64,000 bases of DNA from Pseudomonadota bacterium (lineage in GTDB: Bacteria > Pseudomonadota > Gammaproteobacteria > Steroidobacterales > Steroidobacteraceae): contig JAJZDW010000001.1 in assembly GCA_021851405.1 (NCBI GenBank), forward strand, positions 1 to 64,000. The letters run 5' to 3'. Below are positions 36,540 to 46,281 of this stretch, piece by piece. The position numbers and the translations under genes were made by a program. Within the stretch, counting starts at the first letter, position 1, and every line of letters starts with the position of its first letter. A model generated the notes under the pieces. It saw nothing but the letters and a program-made list of their open reading frames with translations, did not search any database and was not told where the DNA came from.

Positions 36540-38486
36540 TCATAGCCGCGGCGAGAAGTTGATGTACAGCCGCGGGCTGCCCGGCGCGGAGAGCGGCTCG
36601 CCGACGTCGATGCCGAGCGTCATCACCGGCAGGCGCACGCGAAACCCGATACCGGCACCGTACTGCAACAGGTGCGGAATATGGAAGCTGTTGAATACGT
36701 TGCCGTAGTCGAAGAATGCCGCCACGCCGAAGTTGTGCGGCAGATTCCGATCGATCTCCACCGAGCCGCTGATCAGATCCTTGCCACCGGCCTGGATCGG
36801 CTGCAGGGGGCACAGCTGCGGGTTCGGCACGTTCTGCGGGGCCGCCGCGCCGCTATAGCAGGTGTAGGTGGTGTTGTTCACCTGGTAGGCACCCGTCGCG
36901 TAGAAGATCTGGGTCGGGGAGAGCGAGTTGTACTCGAAGCCGCGCACGCTGCCCTCGCCGCCGGCGAAGAAGCGCAGCACCGGCGGCACATTGTCGAAGT
37001 GCGAGGCCGCAGTCGCGCCGAACTCATCGCGCAGCAGCAAATGCCAGCCCGGGGCGAAGTTGAACACCCGCTCGAGCTGCACGCGCAGTTGCAGGAAGTC
37101 CGCCCGCGAGCCGAGCGCACCATGCGAGCCGCGCAGCTCGATCGACACCCCGTGCTCGAAGATCGGCTCGCCGAAGTAGCCGCTCGGCACCGAGGTGATT
37201 TCGACGCCCGGCACGAGCATGTTGCCGACCACGCTGGCAACGGCGCTGGGCGCCGCCACACTCACCCCGGCGATCCCGCACTGAGTCGCGGCCGTGTTGA
37301 GGACCCCGCCGGGGCAGATCGGACCGCTGACCGATCCGGTGGCATGCATCGCATCGAGAAACCACACGGTCTGCCAGCGGCCCGTGACCCGGGTGAGGTG
37401 CACCCCGAGCGTCATGGTGCGCGCATCCACCGCCGCGAGCTGGCGCTGCTCGACGCTCGCGATGAAGGCGAGATTCTCGGTGGCCGGGTCGCCGATCGGG
37501 ATCATGTAGCGGCTCTGTAGGCTGTACTTGGTCAGCTGCGCAGCCTCCAGATCGACGCTCATCCGATCGCCCTCGCGGTTCACCCGTCGATCCTGCCAAC
37601 TGACGATGCCGCGCGCGCCGGTGTCGGTGGCGTAGCCGGCGGCGAAGGAATAGACGTTGCGCCGGCTCGAATTGGCGCGGATGTGCACCGGCACGATGTG
37701 CCGGGCTTTGTCGGGCTTGCCGGGCACCACTTCCAGATCGGAGAAGTAGCCCGTGTCATCGAGCACGAACTGGGTGCGCAGCAGCTGCGTCAGATCGAAC
37801 GGTTGCCCGTGCCGATAGCGCAGGTAGCGCCGGACCAGAGCGTCGGTGAGCGCGTGCTGCTCGATCCGCGTCGGACCGAATCGGTAGCGCACGCCCGTGG
37901 CGAGCGTGAGAAAGACGCTGGCGCGGCGCTGACCGGGGTCGACCTCAATCTGGTGACGGGTGAGGCGCGCATCGAGGTACCCGTAGGTCGCGGCCGTTTG
38001 CAGCAGCTCGCCCTTGAGCCGCTCGTAGGCCGCCTCGTCCAAGCGCTGGCCACGCTGCAGCGGCACGTGGTCCGTGATGCGGGTGAAGCGCGGGTCGGCC
38101 GCGCCCGCTCCGGTCACCTTGACGTCCACCGCCTGCAGCAGCACCGGTGGGCCGGGATCGATCCGCAGGACCACCCGCCAGTGATTCGGGCCGCTGCGTC
38201 GGACGGTCGGATGGACGGTGGGCTGGAAGTACCCGTATGGCTCGAGTGCCGAGTCCACCTCGCTCTGCACTCGGTTCTCGAGCCGCTCGATGATCGCGCC
38301 ATCCAGGTGCTTGCTGTCCTTGTAGCGCTCGAAGCTGAGGTACGCGAGCACGTTGGCGCGCAGCGCGCCCCGCACGCCCTGGAGCGTCAGCGCAATGCCG
38401 GCATGCGCGACGGTGGCGAGCAGCAACAGCAGCGCGAGCGGGACTCGCACCCACCGAGCCCCGCGGAACCGTTCGCGACTCGCCAT
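36540..38486 (-). CDS. tamA: TamA, outer-membrane Omp85-family barrel
   Basis: This 648-residue protein has a signal peptide (VPLALLLLLATVAHAGIA), then periplasmic POTRA domains, for example GERLDEAAYERLKGELLQ-like GQRLDEAAYERLKGELLQ. The C-terminal half is a 16-strand Omp85 barrel with the family loop signature VRGFEYNSLSP and a final strand ending SPRL. Pairing with tamB directly downstream makes TamA more likely than BamA. The complex helps assemble outer-membrane proteins and transport lipids. Confidence 0.93.
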   Translation of the reverse strand: MASRERFRGARWVRVPLALLLLLATVAHAGIALTLQGVRGALRANVLAYLSFERYKDSKHLDGAIIERLENRVQSEVDSALEPYGYFQPTVHPTVRRSGPNHWRVVLRIDPGPPVLLQAVDVKVTGAGAADPRFTRITDHVPLQRGQRLDEAAYERLKGELLQTAATYGYLDARLTRHQIEVDPGQRRASVFLTLATGVRYRFGPTRIEQHALTDALVRRYLRYRHGQPFDLTQLLRTQFVLDDTGYFSDLEVVPGKPDKARHIVPVHIRANSSRRNVYSFAAGYATDTGARGIVSWQDRRVNREGDRMSVDLEAAQLTKYSLQSRYMIPIGDPATENLAFIASVEQRQLAAVDARTMTLGVHLTRVTGRWQTVWFLDAMHATGSVSGPICPGGVLNTAATQCGIAGVSVAAPSAVASVVGNMLVPGVEITSVPSGYFGEPIFEHGVSIELRGSHGALGSRADFLQLRVQLERVFNFAPGWHLLLRDEFGATAASHFDNVPPVLRFFAGGEGSVRGFEYNSLSPTQIFYATGAYQVNNTTYTCYSGAAAPQNVPNPQLCPLQPIQAGGKDLISGSVEIDRNLPHNFGVAAFFDYGNVFNSFHIPHLLQYGAGIGFRVRLPVMTLGIDVGEPLSAPGSPRLYINFSPRL

Positions 38487-38575
38487 CTAGCGTTGAAACT
38501 CCGACCCGTACGCCATCAACGCATCATTGTAATCTGAGCTGACTGCGTTTCACGGCACCCGATTCCCGCCCGCGC

Positions 38576-39346
38576 TCAGCACCACTCCTGCGCACCCAGG
38601 CGGTACTCGCGCTGCGCGGTGGGCCGGCCGTGCCGGTCGAAGCCCTGCTCGCGCATCCACAGCGCCCCGTCCGCCTCGAGCAGCAGCACCGTGGAGCAGC
38701 GCGTTCCGAACTGCGGGTGTTCGACGAACGGAGCGGCCAGTGCTCGCTCCCGCGAGCCGCTCGGGTACTCGCACGGGCCGGCCGGACGGCGGTCATCGAG
38801 CAGCGCCAGCAGCCCGGCCGGCGCATCGACCGGCGTCGCCTCGGTCAGCCACTGCTCGAAACCGGCCCGTACCCGGGTCAGTTTGGGCCAGGGCGTATCG
38901 AGGCGGTGATTCGAGAGCCCGTAGATCCCCGGCGCCAAGCGCCGCTCGAACGGCGCGATGCGGTTCGAGGCGTACCAGAGGCCGTCGCCGTCAGCGAGCA
39001 GCAGGTTGAACCCGCCGTAGCGCTCCGCCTGCGGCTGGAGCGCGCGCAGGTAGTCCGCCGGGTCCTGCGCCTCGAGCAGGTAGCTCGGAATCAGCGCGCC
39101 GCGCGAGGGCGCACCGGACGAGGCGCCCGGCTGCTCGCGATAGTTGGTGAGCACGCCGAAGCGGCGGCGCCGATCGACGCCGAGCCAGGTGCCGCCGGCA
39201 CGCAGATCCCGGCCCGCGAGCACGTCGCCCGCGTCAGCCCAGGGCGCGAGCGCCGTGGAAGGCCGGTCATGATATTCGTCGCGGTTGGCCGCGACGATCA
39301 GGCGATAGCGTGGATGGACATTCCACGCCAGGACCAGCAGGCACAC
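38576..39346 (-). CDS. NRDE/TANGO2-family protein
   Basis: The 256-residue protein starts at a GTG (39346), giving the family N-terminus CLLVLAWNVHPRYRLIVAANRDEY. This contains the namesake NRDE and a second-position cysteine that would be exposed after Met removal. Other family features are AGGTWLGVDRRRRFGVLTNYR and YGLSNHRLDTPWPKL. TANGO2 homologues are proposed to act in haem or lipid handling; bacterial function is unsettled. The GTG shares one base with the TAG stop of nudC, so translation is probably coupled. Confidence 0.87.
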   Translation of the reverse strand: MCLLVLAWNVHPRYRLIVAANRDEYHDRPSTALAPWADAGDVLAGRDLRAGGTWLGVDRRRRFGVLTNYREQPGASSGAPSRGALIPSYLLEAQDPADYLRALQPQAERYGGFNLLLADGDGLWYASNRIAPFERRLAPGIYGLSNHRLDTPWPKLTRVRAGFEQWLTEATPVDAPAGLLALLDDRRPAGPCEYPSGSRERALAAPFVEHPQFGTRCSTVLLLEADGALWMREQGFDRHGRPTAQREYRLGAQEWC

Positions 39347-40245
39347 TAGAGCGGCGCTCCGAGCCAGGCCTCGATCAACCGGCGGGAAATGGAGTGCGCC
39401 GGCGGCAGCGTGATCGCCCCGCTGCGCACCTCGGCGCGGGAAAACCAGCGCGCATCCTCGAGTTCCCGACCGACCTGCACGGCCCCGGCAGCCCCGACCG
39501 CCTGGAATCCCAGCATCAGCGAGGCGGGGAACGGCCAGGGCTGCGAGGAATCGTACCGGCACCCGAGTACGTGGATGCCGGTCTCCTCCATCACTTCGCG
39601 CCGCACGGCGTCCTCGAGGCTCTCACCCGGCTCGACGAAACCCGCGATGGTCGAGTACCGGCCGGTCGGCCAACTCGATTGGCGCCCGAGCAACGCCCGT
39701 TCACCGTCGGTCACGAGCACGATGATCGCCGGATCAATGCGCGGGAAGTATTCCTCGGCGCACGCCGGATCGGCGCAGATCAGGCTGTGGCCGGCACGGG
39801 CCGGCACCGTCGGCCCACCGCATACGCCGCAGTAGCGCCGGCGGACCCGCCAGAGCGCGAGCGCGCGGGCATAGGCGAGCAGGCCCGCCTCCTCGGCATC
39901 GAGCTGCGGGGAAAGCGGGCGCAGCTCCTCGAACGCGCTGCCCTCGGGCAAGTCGGCGTCCGGCCATTCAGGTGCGAGCGACAGCAGCACGCAGCGACGC
40001 TCGCGAAACCAGCCGAGCAACACGAAGTGCTCCGGCTCGGCCGCCGCCACCGCCGGGTGGCGGCCGGACACGAACGCGACATGCGGCTGCGGCGCAGCGT
40101 GCACTAGCTGGCGCGTGCCGCGCGCAAGCAGGAACTGGCAGTGCGGATCGGCCAATGCGCGCTCCAGCCAGTCGGCCTCCTCGCGCACCTCGGTGCGACG
40201 GTCGATATACGTGCCGGCGAAGAAATTCGGGCGAACGGGATTCAT
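39346..40245 (-). CDS. nudC: NAD+ diphosphatase / RNA deNADding enzyme NudC
   Basis: This 299-residue Nudix hydrolase has an N-terminal domain and a four-cysteine zinc ribbon (YCGVCGG, CADPACAEEYFPR). The Nudix box is GFVEPGESLEDAVRREVMEE. The NADH-pyrophosphatase signature SQPWPFPASLM completes the recognition. It hydrolyses NAD(H) to nicotinamide mononucleotide and AMP, and in Escherichia coli removes NAD caps from RNA. The gene is upstream of and coupled to the NRDE gene. It lies 18 bases after the FlhC-like stop on the same strand. Confidence 0.95.
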   Translation of the reverse strand: MNPVRPNFFAGTYIDRRTEVREEADWLERALADPHCQFLLARGTRQLVHAAPQPHVAFVSGRHPAVAAAEPEHFVLLGWFRERRCVLLSLAPEWPDADLPEGSAFEELRPLSPQLDAEEAGLLAYARALALWRVRRRYCGVCGGPTVPARAGHSLICADPACAEEYFPRIDPAIIVLVTDGERALLGRQSSWPTGRYSTIAGFVEPGESLEDAVRREVMEETGIHVLGCRYDSSQPWPFPASLMLGFQAVGAAGAVQVGRELEDARWFSRAEVRSGAITLPPAHSISRRLIEAWLGAPL

Positions 40246-40263
40246 AGCGAAGCTGCGATGCGT

Positions 40264-40830
40264 TCAGGCGCCGCGCGGGGTCCGGGCTCCTTTGAGAGGA
40301 AGACAATGATCGCACCAGCGGCGGCGAATCGGGAAGCGCTCGAGGACCATCGGACCGTGGCACTTGGCGCAGCGGCGCACCGTGAGCTGCTCGCCCCCGC
40401 GCAGGCACTCGGCGAGGAATACCGCATGCTCGAATGAGATTGCCGGCTCGGGCACCAGGGTGCGGTAGTAGTCATAGATGTCGCAGAGCAGCGTTCCGAC
40501 CCGCAGCCCCCCGGCGGCGGGTCGGGCCCGCCGTACGACGGGCTCCTCGCGGGCCAGACCGCAGGCGCAGTACGCCGCGGCGAGCAGCGAGGCCTCCAGG
40601 CGTACCCGCGCCGAGCGGGTGAAAAAGCCGGCCTGCTGCGGGGACTTGCCGCGATGGCGCGGTAATTCGCGCGCACCGCCGCAATACCGCTGCCAGAGCT
40701 TGCGGATGCGGTGATCGGTGAGCCCGGTGAAGGTGCGGATGGTGCGGGTGCGCGCCTCGTAGCGCACGAAGCGCAGCGCCAAATGGAAGCTCTCAAGCTC
40801 CCCCTCGTAGCGATCCTCGACGATACGCAT
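40264..40830 (-). CDS. FlhC-like transcriptional regulator, orphan
   Basis: This 188-residue protein resembles FlhC, the zinc-binding partner of FlhD. The N-terminal part (ALRFVRYEARTRTIRTFTGL) corresponds to the FlhC region leading into TGL, and Cys154, Cys157, Cys173 and Cys176 (CAKC, CDHC) form the zinc site. AAGGAAG precedes the ATG at 40830; an earlier in-frame ATG at 40881 has no site. In flagellated bacteria FlhC works as FlhD4C2 to activate flagellar genes. No flhD or flagellar genes are here, so a different partner or role is likely. It is divergent from an unknown gene. Confidence 0.68.
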   Translation of the reverse strand: MRIVEDRYEGELESFHLALRFVRYEARTRTIRTFTGLTDHRIRKLWQRYCGGARELPRHRGKSPQQAGFFTRSARVRLEASLLAAAYCACGLAREEPVVRRARPAAGGLRVGTLLCDIYDYYRTLVPEPAISFEHAVFLAECLRGGEQLTVRRCAKCHGPMVLERFPIRRRWCDHCLPLKGARTPRGA

Positions 40831-41017
40831 GGCGCTTCCTTCCCGGTCGAACCGTGCCGTGCATTCCCCCCAGAACGCCATTGTCGGCCTTTGCGCGCCG
40901 GGCGCAATGGCGCGAATCTTCGAAATTTAATGCAAATGCAGGGGTGCAGCCGGCCGCGGGAGCGCTACCATCGGTGCCGGGACGAGGGTCAAACGAAGGT
41001 CACAAGGAGGATGCGTG

Positions 41018-41683
41018 ATGTCCGACCACGAATGGGATACTCGCGACGGGCACGGTCCATGGGTTGCAGGACCACCGCGGGAAGTGATCGAGGCGCTGCC
41101 CGAACTGAACGGATTCTGCTTCCAGGTGCTCGCCGAGCAGGCGCGTGCGGGCAGCCCGCACCGCGCCGCGCAGCAGATCGCCGAGGGGTGGCTGGCGCTC
41201 GATGGACCGGCCCGGCGGCGCGCGGCCGCGTACCCGTACCTGTTGTTCGATGCGGGTTTCGCCGATCCGCATCGCTGGCAGAACCTTGACCTTGCACGCC
41301 AGATCAATGACCTGCCGCCGGAATCCGCCTATGAGCGCGTGTTCACCGTAACGCAAGCAGTCTCGGCCACGGAACTGGTGTTCGTCTACGCATGGTCGCT
41401 CGCCCGCCGCCACGCCGTCCAGGCGCGCCTGGTGCTCGGCATGCACCCGCTGTGCGCCGAGTGGCTCGCAGCGCGCAGCGTGCTCGGCGCCCATCAGCTG
41501 GGCCAGCGCTTGTGGACATGGCTGCGCCCGCGCTGGCTGAACACCCCGGAGCTGTGGGCAGAGCTGCTGCAGGGCGCCGCCGAGGGCGGTGCTGCGCACC
41601 AGCGCGCACGCGTTCAGGGAATGCGGCTGTTGGCCGCGGAGACCGCCGCCGCCCTCCGTCACAGCGGGCACGACGCACTCTGA
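41018..41683 (+). CDS. Hypothetical protein, unrecognised
   Basis: The ATG at 41018 follows GGAGG by 7 bases; a GTG one codon earlier is in frame too. The 221-residue product has no signal peptide or membrane helix. It is mostly helical, with blocks PREVIEALPELNGFCFQVLA, YPYLLFDAGFADPHRWQN and LAEWL-like CAEWLAARSVLGAHQLGQRL. The first block suits a helical regulator. I cannot name its function. It is divergent from the FlhC-like gene with 187 bases between, which suggests shared control. A very strong hairpin ends it. Confidence 0.7.
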   Translation: MSDHEWDTRDGHGPWVAGPPREVIEALPELNGFCFQVLAEQARAGSPHRAAQQIAEGWLALDGPARRRAAAYPYLLFDAGFADPHRWQNLDLARQINDLPPESAYERVFTVTQAVSATELVFVYAWSLARRHAVQARLVLGMHPLCAEWLAARSVLGAHQLGQRLWTWLRPRWLNTPELWAELLQGAAEGGAAHQRARVQGMRLLAAETAAALRHSGHDAL

Positions 41684-41700
41684 AGGGCACGACGCGCACC

Positions 41701-41742
41701 GCCCCCCCGGCGGTGGCCTTTCGGGCCACCGCCGGGGGGGGC
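41701..41742. terminator. Long GC-rich bidirectional hairpin
   Basis: GCCCCCCCGGCGGTGGCC at 41701-41718 pairs with GGCCACCGCCGGGGGGGC at 41725-41742, about 18 bp, with a short loop TTTCGG. It sits between two convergent genes. No T-run follows on either strand, so it may block converging transcription by structure alone. Confidence 0.65.
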
Positions 41743-41764
41743 TGGGCTGCGGTGGAGCGCCGGG

Positions 41765-42685
41765 TCAGCGCTCGGCGGCGCCGCTCGCCACCACGCGCAG
41801 CCCGGTCGAGTCGCGGGCGGCGCGGAACATCCCCTCGGTGCTGAAGTCGAGGCAGATCCGCCCCTCGCCATCCACCGCGATGATGCCGCCCGTGCCGCCC
41901 AGGTCACGCAAGCGCTCGTGCAGAGTCTCGCGCACCGCCGCAGCCAGGTCGACGCCCCGATACTCCACCGACGCAGCGATGTGGTGGGCGGCGACTAGGC
42001 GCATGAAGTACTCCCCGTGCCCGGTCGCAGATACCGCGCATACCCCGTCCTTCGCGTACGTGCCGGCGCCGATGATGGGCGAGTCGCCGACCCGCCCGGG
42101 CCGCTTGTTGGCCATGCCACCGGTCGAGGTGGCTGCGGCGAGATGGCCGGCCGCATCGCGGGCGACGGCGCCGACCGTACCCTGCGATGAGGGCATCAAC
42201 TCCGAAACGCTGCGCCCGCTGCGCAGGTGCTCGAGTTCCGCATGGCGCTCGGCGGTGCGAAAATAGGTGTTTGGCACGAGCTCGAGGCCTTCCTCGAGCG
42301 CGAATTCCTCGGCGCCGGCGCCGACCAGCAGCACGTGGCGGGATTTTTCCATCACGCGGCGCGCCAGCTCGATCGGATTCTTCACGTGCCGCACCGTGGC
42401 GACCGCCCCGGCGCGCAGGGTGTGCCCATCCATTAGCGCCGCGTCGAGCTCCGCGCCGCCCTCGCGGGTGAGCGCCGCGCCGCGAGCCGAGTTGAACAGC
42501 GGATCGTCCTCCAGGGTACGCACCGCGGCCGTGACGGCCTCGAGACTCGAGCCGCCCCGCTCGAGCACGGCATAGCCGCAATCGAGCGCCGCGGCGAGCC
42601 CGTCATGGTAGAGCCGCTGCCGCTCGCTCGACAGTCCGTGTGCGGGTAGCGCTCCGGCGCCCCCATGAATCGCAATGGCATACAT
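41765..42685 (-). CDS. iaaA: Isoaspartyl peptidase / plant-type L-asparaginase
   Basis: The 306-residue N-terminal-nucleophile hydrolase starts with YAIAIHGGAGALP. Autocleavage should occur before Thr170 in SSQGTVGAVARDAAGHLA, giving alpha and beta subunits. GGMANKRPGRVGDSPIIGAG forms the substrate pocket. It removes isoaspartyl residues from peptides and can hydrolyse asparagine. An upstream in-frame start at 42766 would add a segment overlapping pyc, so 42685 was chosen. It is divergent from pyc with about 60 bases between. Confidence 0.92.
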   Translation of the reverse strand: MYAIAIHGGAGALPAHGLSSERQRLYHDGLAAALDCGYAVLERGGSSLEAVTAAVRTLEDDPLFNSARGAALTREGGAELDAALMDGHTLRAGAVATVRHVKNPIELARRVMEKSRHVLLVGAGAEEFALEEGLELVPNTYFRTAERHAELEHLRSGRSVSELMPSSQGTVGAVARDAAGHLAAATSTGGMANKRPGRVGDSPIIGAGTYAKDGVCAVSATGHGEYFMRLVAAHHIAASVEYRGVDLAAAVRETLHERLRDLGGTGGIIAVDGEGRICLDFSTEGMFRAARDSTGLRVVASGAAER

Positions 42686-42747
42686 ATAGAACGAGTACCC
42701 CGCGCGCAGCGCGCCTGCAGCCGTTATGATCGGGACGGATTTTACCG

Positions 42748-45700
42748 GTGAACGAACGCATGCCACACAGAATTCGCAGCATTCTCATCGCCAATCGGGG
42801 CGAAATTGCCATTCGCGTGATGCGGGCCGCGAACGAACTCGGACTGCGGACCGTGGCGATCTATTCACGCGAGGACCGCTTCTCGCTGCACCGCACCAAG
42901 GCCGACGAGGCCTACCTGGTCGGTCAGGGCAAGGGCCCGATCGAGGCGTATCTGGACATCGAGGACATCCTGCGCGTGGCCCGCGAGGCGCGCGTCGATG
43001 CGGTGCATCCGGGTTACGGGTTCCTCTCGGAGAATCCGGAGTTCGCGGCGGGCTGCGCGCGCGAGGGCATCGTGTTCATCGGCCCGCAGCCCGAAACGAT
43101 GCGCCTGCTCGGCAACAAGGTCTCAGCGCGCAATCTCGCCGAGCAGGCCGGTGTCGCGGTCATGCCGGCCACCGCGCCACTGCCCGAGACACTTCCCGAG
43201 TGCATGCGCCTCGCGCAGCAGATCGGCTATCCGGTCATGCTCAAGGCCAGCTGGGGCGGCGGCGGTCGCGGCATGCGTGTGATCGAGAGCGATCAACAGC
43301 TTCAGGAACTCCTGCCGCTCGCGCGACGGGAAGCGAAGGCCGCGTTCGGCAACGACGAGGTGTACCTGGAGAAGCTGGTGCGTCGGGCGCGCCACGTCGA
43401 GGTGCAGATCCTCGGGGACGCCCACGGCGGCCTGGTGCACCTGTTCGAACGCGACTGCACCGTGCAGCGGCGCAACCAGAAGGTCGTTGAGCGCGCCCCG
43501 GCGATGTTTCTGACGGCGGCGCAGCGCGAGGAGATCTGCCAGGCGGCGCTGACCATCGGCCGCGCCGCCCGGTACCGCAATGCCGGCACCGTGGAGTTCC
43601 TCCAGGATGCCGAGAGCGGCAAGTTCTACTTCATCGAGGTCAATCCGCGCATCCAGGTCGAGCACACCGTGACCGAATGCGCCACCGGAATCGATCTGGT
43701 CAAAGCGCAGATCCGCATATCCGAAGGGGCGCGCCTCGGCACGAGCGAGAGCGGCGTGCCGGCGCAACAGGACATCCGCATCCAGGCGCACGCCCTGCAG
43801 TGCCGGGTGACGACCGAAGATCCGGAGAACAACTTCATTCCGGACTACGGCAAGATCAGCGCCTACCGCAGCCCCGCCGGCTTTGGCATCCGGCTCGATG
43901 CCGGCACCGCCTACACCGGTGCGATCATCACCCGTTCGTACGATTCGCTCCTGGTGAAGGTCACCGCCTGGGCCTCGACCCCGGAAGAAGCGATCGCGCG
44001 CATGCACCGCGCTCTGTGGGAGTTTCGTATCCGCGGCGTGGTGACCAACCTGCGGTTCCTCGATCAGGTCATCACTCACCGGCGCTTCGCCGACGGCTCC
44101 TACACCACCAAATTCATCGACGAGACGCCGGAGCTCTTTCACTGGCCGCGCAAGCGCGATCGCGCTAGCCGCATCCTCACCCACATCGCCGAGACCATCG
44201 TCAACGGCAATGCCGAGACCCGCGCCCGGCCACGACCGGAGCGGATCGAGCAGCCGAAGCTGCCGCCCGTGCCGCCGGCGGCGGCGCCGGCCGGCACCAA
44301 GCAGAAACTCGATGAGCTCGGCCCGGAGGGCTTCGCCCGCTGGATGCTCGCCGAGCAGCGCGTGCTGCTCACCGACACGACGATGCGCGACGCGCACCAG
44401 TCGCTGCTCGCCACGCGCATGCGTACCTTCGACATGGCCGCGATCGCGCCCTACTACGCCAGCCTGACGCCGCAGCTGTTCTCGGTGGAGTGTTGGGGTG
44501 GGGCAACCTTCGACGTGGCGATGCGCTTTCTACGCGAGGACCCTTGGCAGCGACTTGCGGTGCTGCGCGAGCGGATGCCGAATCTGCTGCTGCAGATGCT
44601 GCTGCGTTCGGCCAACGCGGTCGGCTACACCAATTATCCGGACAACGTGGTGCGCTTCTTCGTGAAGCAGGCCGCCGAACGCGGCATCGATGTGTTCCGC
44701 ATCTTCGATTCACTCAACTGGGTCGAGAACATGCGCGTTGCCATCGACGCGGTGCTCGAGAGCGGCCGACTGTGCGAAACCGCGATCTGCTATACCGGCA
44801 ATCTCAGTGACCCGCACGAGAAAAAGTACACGCTCGATTACTACCTGCGTCTCGCCCGGGATCTGAAAGCCGCCGGGGCGCACGTGCTCGGCATCAAGGA
44901 CATGGCAGGACTGTGCCGGCCGCGCGCGGCCTTTACGCTCGTCAAGGCGCTGAAGGAGGAGACCGGCCTGCCGGTGCATTTCCACACCCACGACACCAGC
45001 GGCATTGCGGCCGCAAGCGTGCTGGCAGCGGTAGAGGCCGGCGCGGACGCCATCGACGGCGCCATCGATGCGATGAGCGGGCTCACCTCGCAACCGAACC
45101 TCGGCTCGATCGTCGAGGCGCTGCGGCACGGCCCGCGCGACCCAGGGATCGAGCCGGCGAACCTGCGCATACTCTCCTCGTACTGGGAGCAGGTCCGGCG
45201 GCTGTATTGTGCGTTCGAAAGCGATATCCGCGCCGGCGCCTCCGAGGTATACGTGCACGGCATGCCCGGCGGACAGTTCACCAACCTGCGTGAGCAGGCG
45301 CGCGCGCTCGGCATCGACGGTGCCCACTGGCCGCAGGTGGCCCAGGCGTATGCGGACGTCAACCAGTTGTTCGGCGACATCGTCAAGGTCACCCCGAGCT
45401 CGAAAGTCGTGGGCGACATGGCGCTGCTGATGGTCACCAGCGGTCTGACTCGCGAGCAGGTGCTGGACCCGAGTGTCGATGTGCCGTTCCCGGAATCGGT
45501 GGTGAGTTTCTTCCACGGGGACCTCGGTCAACCGTACGGGGGGTTCCCCACTGCACTGCAGCACAAGGTGCTCAAGGACGCCGCGCCACTCGCGCAGCGA
45601 CCGGGTGCCTCGATGCCGCCGGTCGATCTGGAGGCCGAACGCGTCAAGATCCAGAAGGCTACGCCGCGCACCGTCAGCGACGACGACTTGGCCTCATATT

Positions 45701-46206
45701 TGATGTATCCGAAAGTCTGGCTCGATTACGCCGCGGAACGCTCCCGCTACGGCGACGTCGGCATGCTGCCGACCTCGGTGTTTTTCTACGGCATGGAGCC
45801 GGGCGAGGAGATCAGCATCGACCTCGAGCGCGGCAAGCGGCTGTTCGTGCGCTACGTGGCCTGCAGCGAGGTCCACGAGGACGGCACCCGAACGGTGTTC
45901 ATGGAACTGAATGGTCAGCCGCGCACGCTGCGCGTCGCGGACCGCAGCCAGGTCGCCAAACGACCGCCGCAGCGCAAAGCCGTTCCGGGGGATGCGAAGC
46001 AGGTCGGTGCGCCGATGCCGGGCGCCGTGGCGACCATCGCGGTCAGCGTGGGACGCAAGGTGGTCCGCGGCGATGTCCTGGTGAGCCTCGAGGCGATGAA
46101 GATGGAAACGCAGGTTCGGGCGGAGATGGACGGCGAAGTCGCCGAGATTCTCGTCAAGCCCGGCCAGCAGGTCGATCCGAAGGATCTGCTCATCGTGCTG
46201 CGCTGA
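42748..46206 (+). CDS. pyc: Pyruvate carboxylase
   Basis: This 1152-residue biotin enzyme has all domains in one chain. The biotin carboxylase part begins SILIANRGEIAIRVMRAA and has the ATP loop ASWGGGGRGMR. The carboxyltransferase part begins LTDTTMRDAHQSLLATRM. The allosteric/PYC domain follows, and the biotinyl domain carries Lys1118 in EAMKMET. It makes oxaloacetate from pyruvate and bicarbonate for anaplerosis and gluconeogenesis. The GTG at 42748 was taken; an ATG four codons later is possible. TATGAT at 42725-42730 could be its -10, but no good -35 is present. Confidence 0.96.
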   Translation: MNERMPHRIRSILIANRGEIAIRVMRAANELGLRTVAIYSREDRFSLHRTKADEAYLVGQGKGPIEAYLDIEDILRVAREARVDAVHPGYGFLSENPEFAAGCAREGIVFIGPQPETMRLLGNKVSARNLAEQAGVAVMPATAPLPETLPECMRLAQQIGYPVMLKASWGGGGRGMRVIESDQQLQELLPLARREAKAAFGNDEVYLEKLVRRARHVEVQILGDAHGGLVHLFERDCTVQRRNQKVVERAPAMFLTAAQREEICQAALTIGRAARYRNAGTVEFLQDAESGKFYFIEVNPRIQVEHTVTECATGIDLVKAQIRISEGARLGTSESGVPAQQDIRIQAHALQCRVTTEDPENNFIPDYGKISAYRSPAGFGIRLDAGTAYTGAIITRSYDSLLVKVTAWASTPEEAIARMHRALWEFRIRGVVTNLRFLDQVITHRRFADGSYTTKFIDETPELFHWPRKRDRASRILTHIAETIVNGNAETRARPRPERIEQPKLPPVPPAAAPAGTKQKLDELGPEGFARWMLAEQRVLLTDTTMRDAHQSLLATRMRTFDMAAIAPYYASLTPQLFSVECWGGATFDVAMRFLREDPWQRLAVLRERMPNLLLQMLLRSANAVGYTNYPDNVVRFFVKQAAERGIDVFRIFDSLNWVENMRVAIDAVLESGRLCETAICYTGNLSDPHEKKYTLDYYLRLARDLKAAGAHVLGIKDMAGLCRPRAAFTLVKALKEETGLPVHFHTHDTSGIAAASVLAAVEAGADAIDGAIDAMSGLTSQPNLGSIVEALRHGPRDPGIEPANLRILSSYWEQVRRLYCAFESDIRAGASEVYVHGMPGGQFTNLREQARALGIDGAHWPQVAQAYADVNQLFGDIVKVTPSSKVVGDMALLMVTSGLTREQVLDPSVDVPFPESVVSFFHGDLGQPYGGFPTALQHKVLKDAAPLAQRPGASMPPVDLEAERVKIQKATPRTVSDDDLASYLMYPKVWLDYAAERSRYGDVGMLPTSVFFYGMEPGEEISIDLERGKRLFVRYVACSEVHEDGTRTVFMELNGQPRTLRVADRSQVAKRPPQRKAVPGDAKQVGAPMPGAVATIAVSVGRKVVRGDVLVSLEAMKMETQVRAEMDGEVAEILVKPGQQVDPKDLLIVLR

Positions 46207-46281
46207 GGGATGAGCGGTGCGGACGCGAACCGACGGTCCAACGACATCATGGGTTGCGCGGGGACGGCGGGTGCGGCGTAA

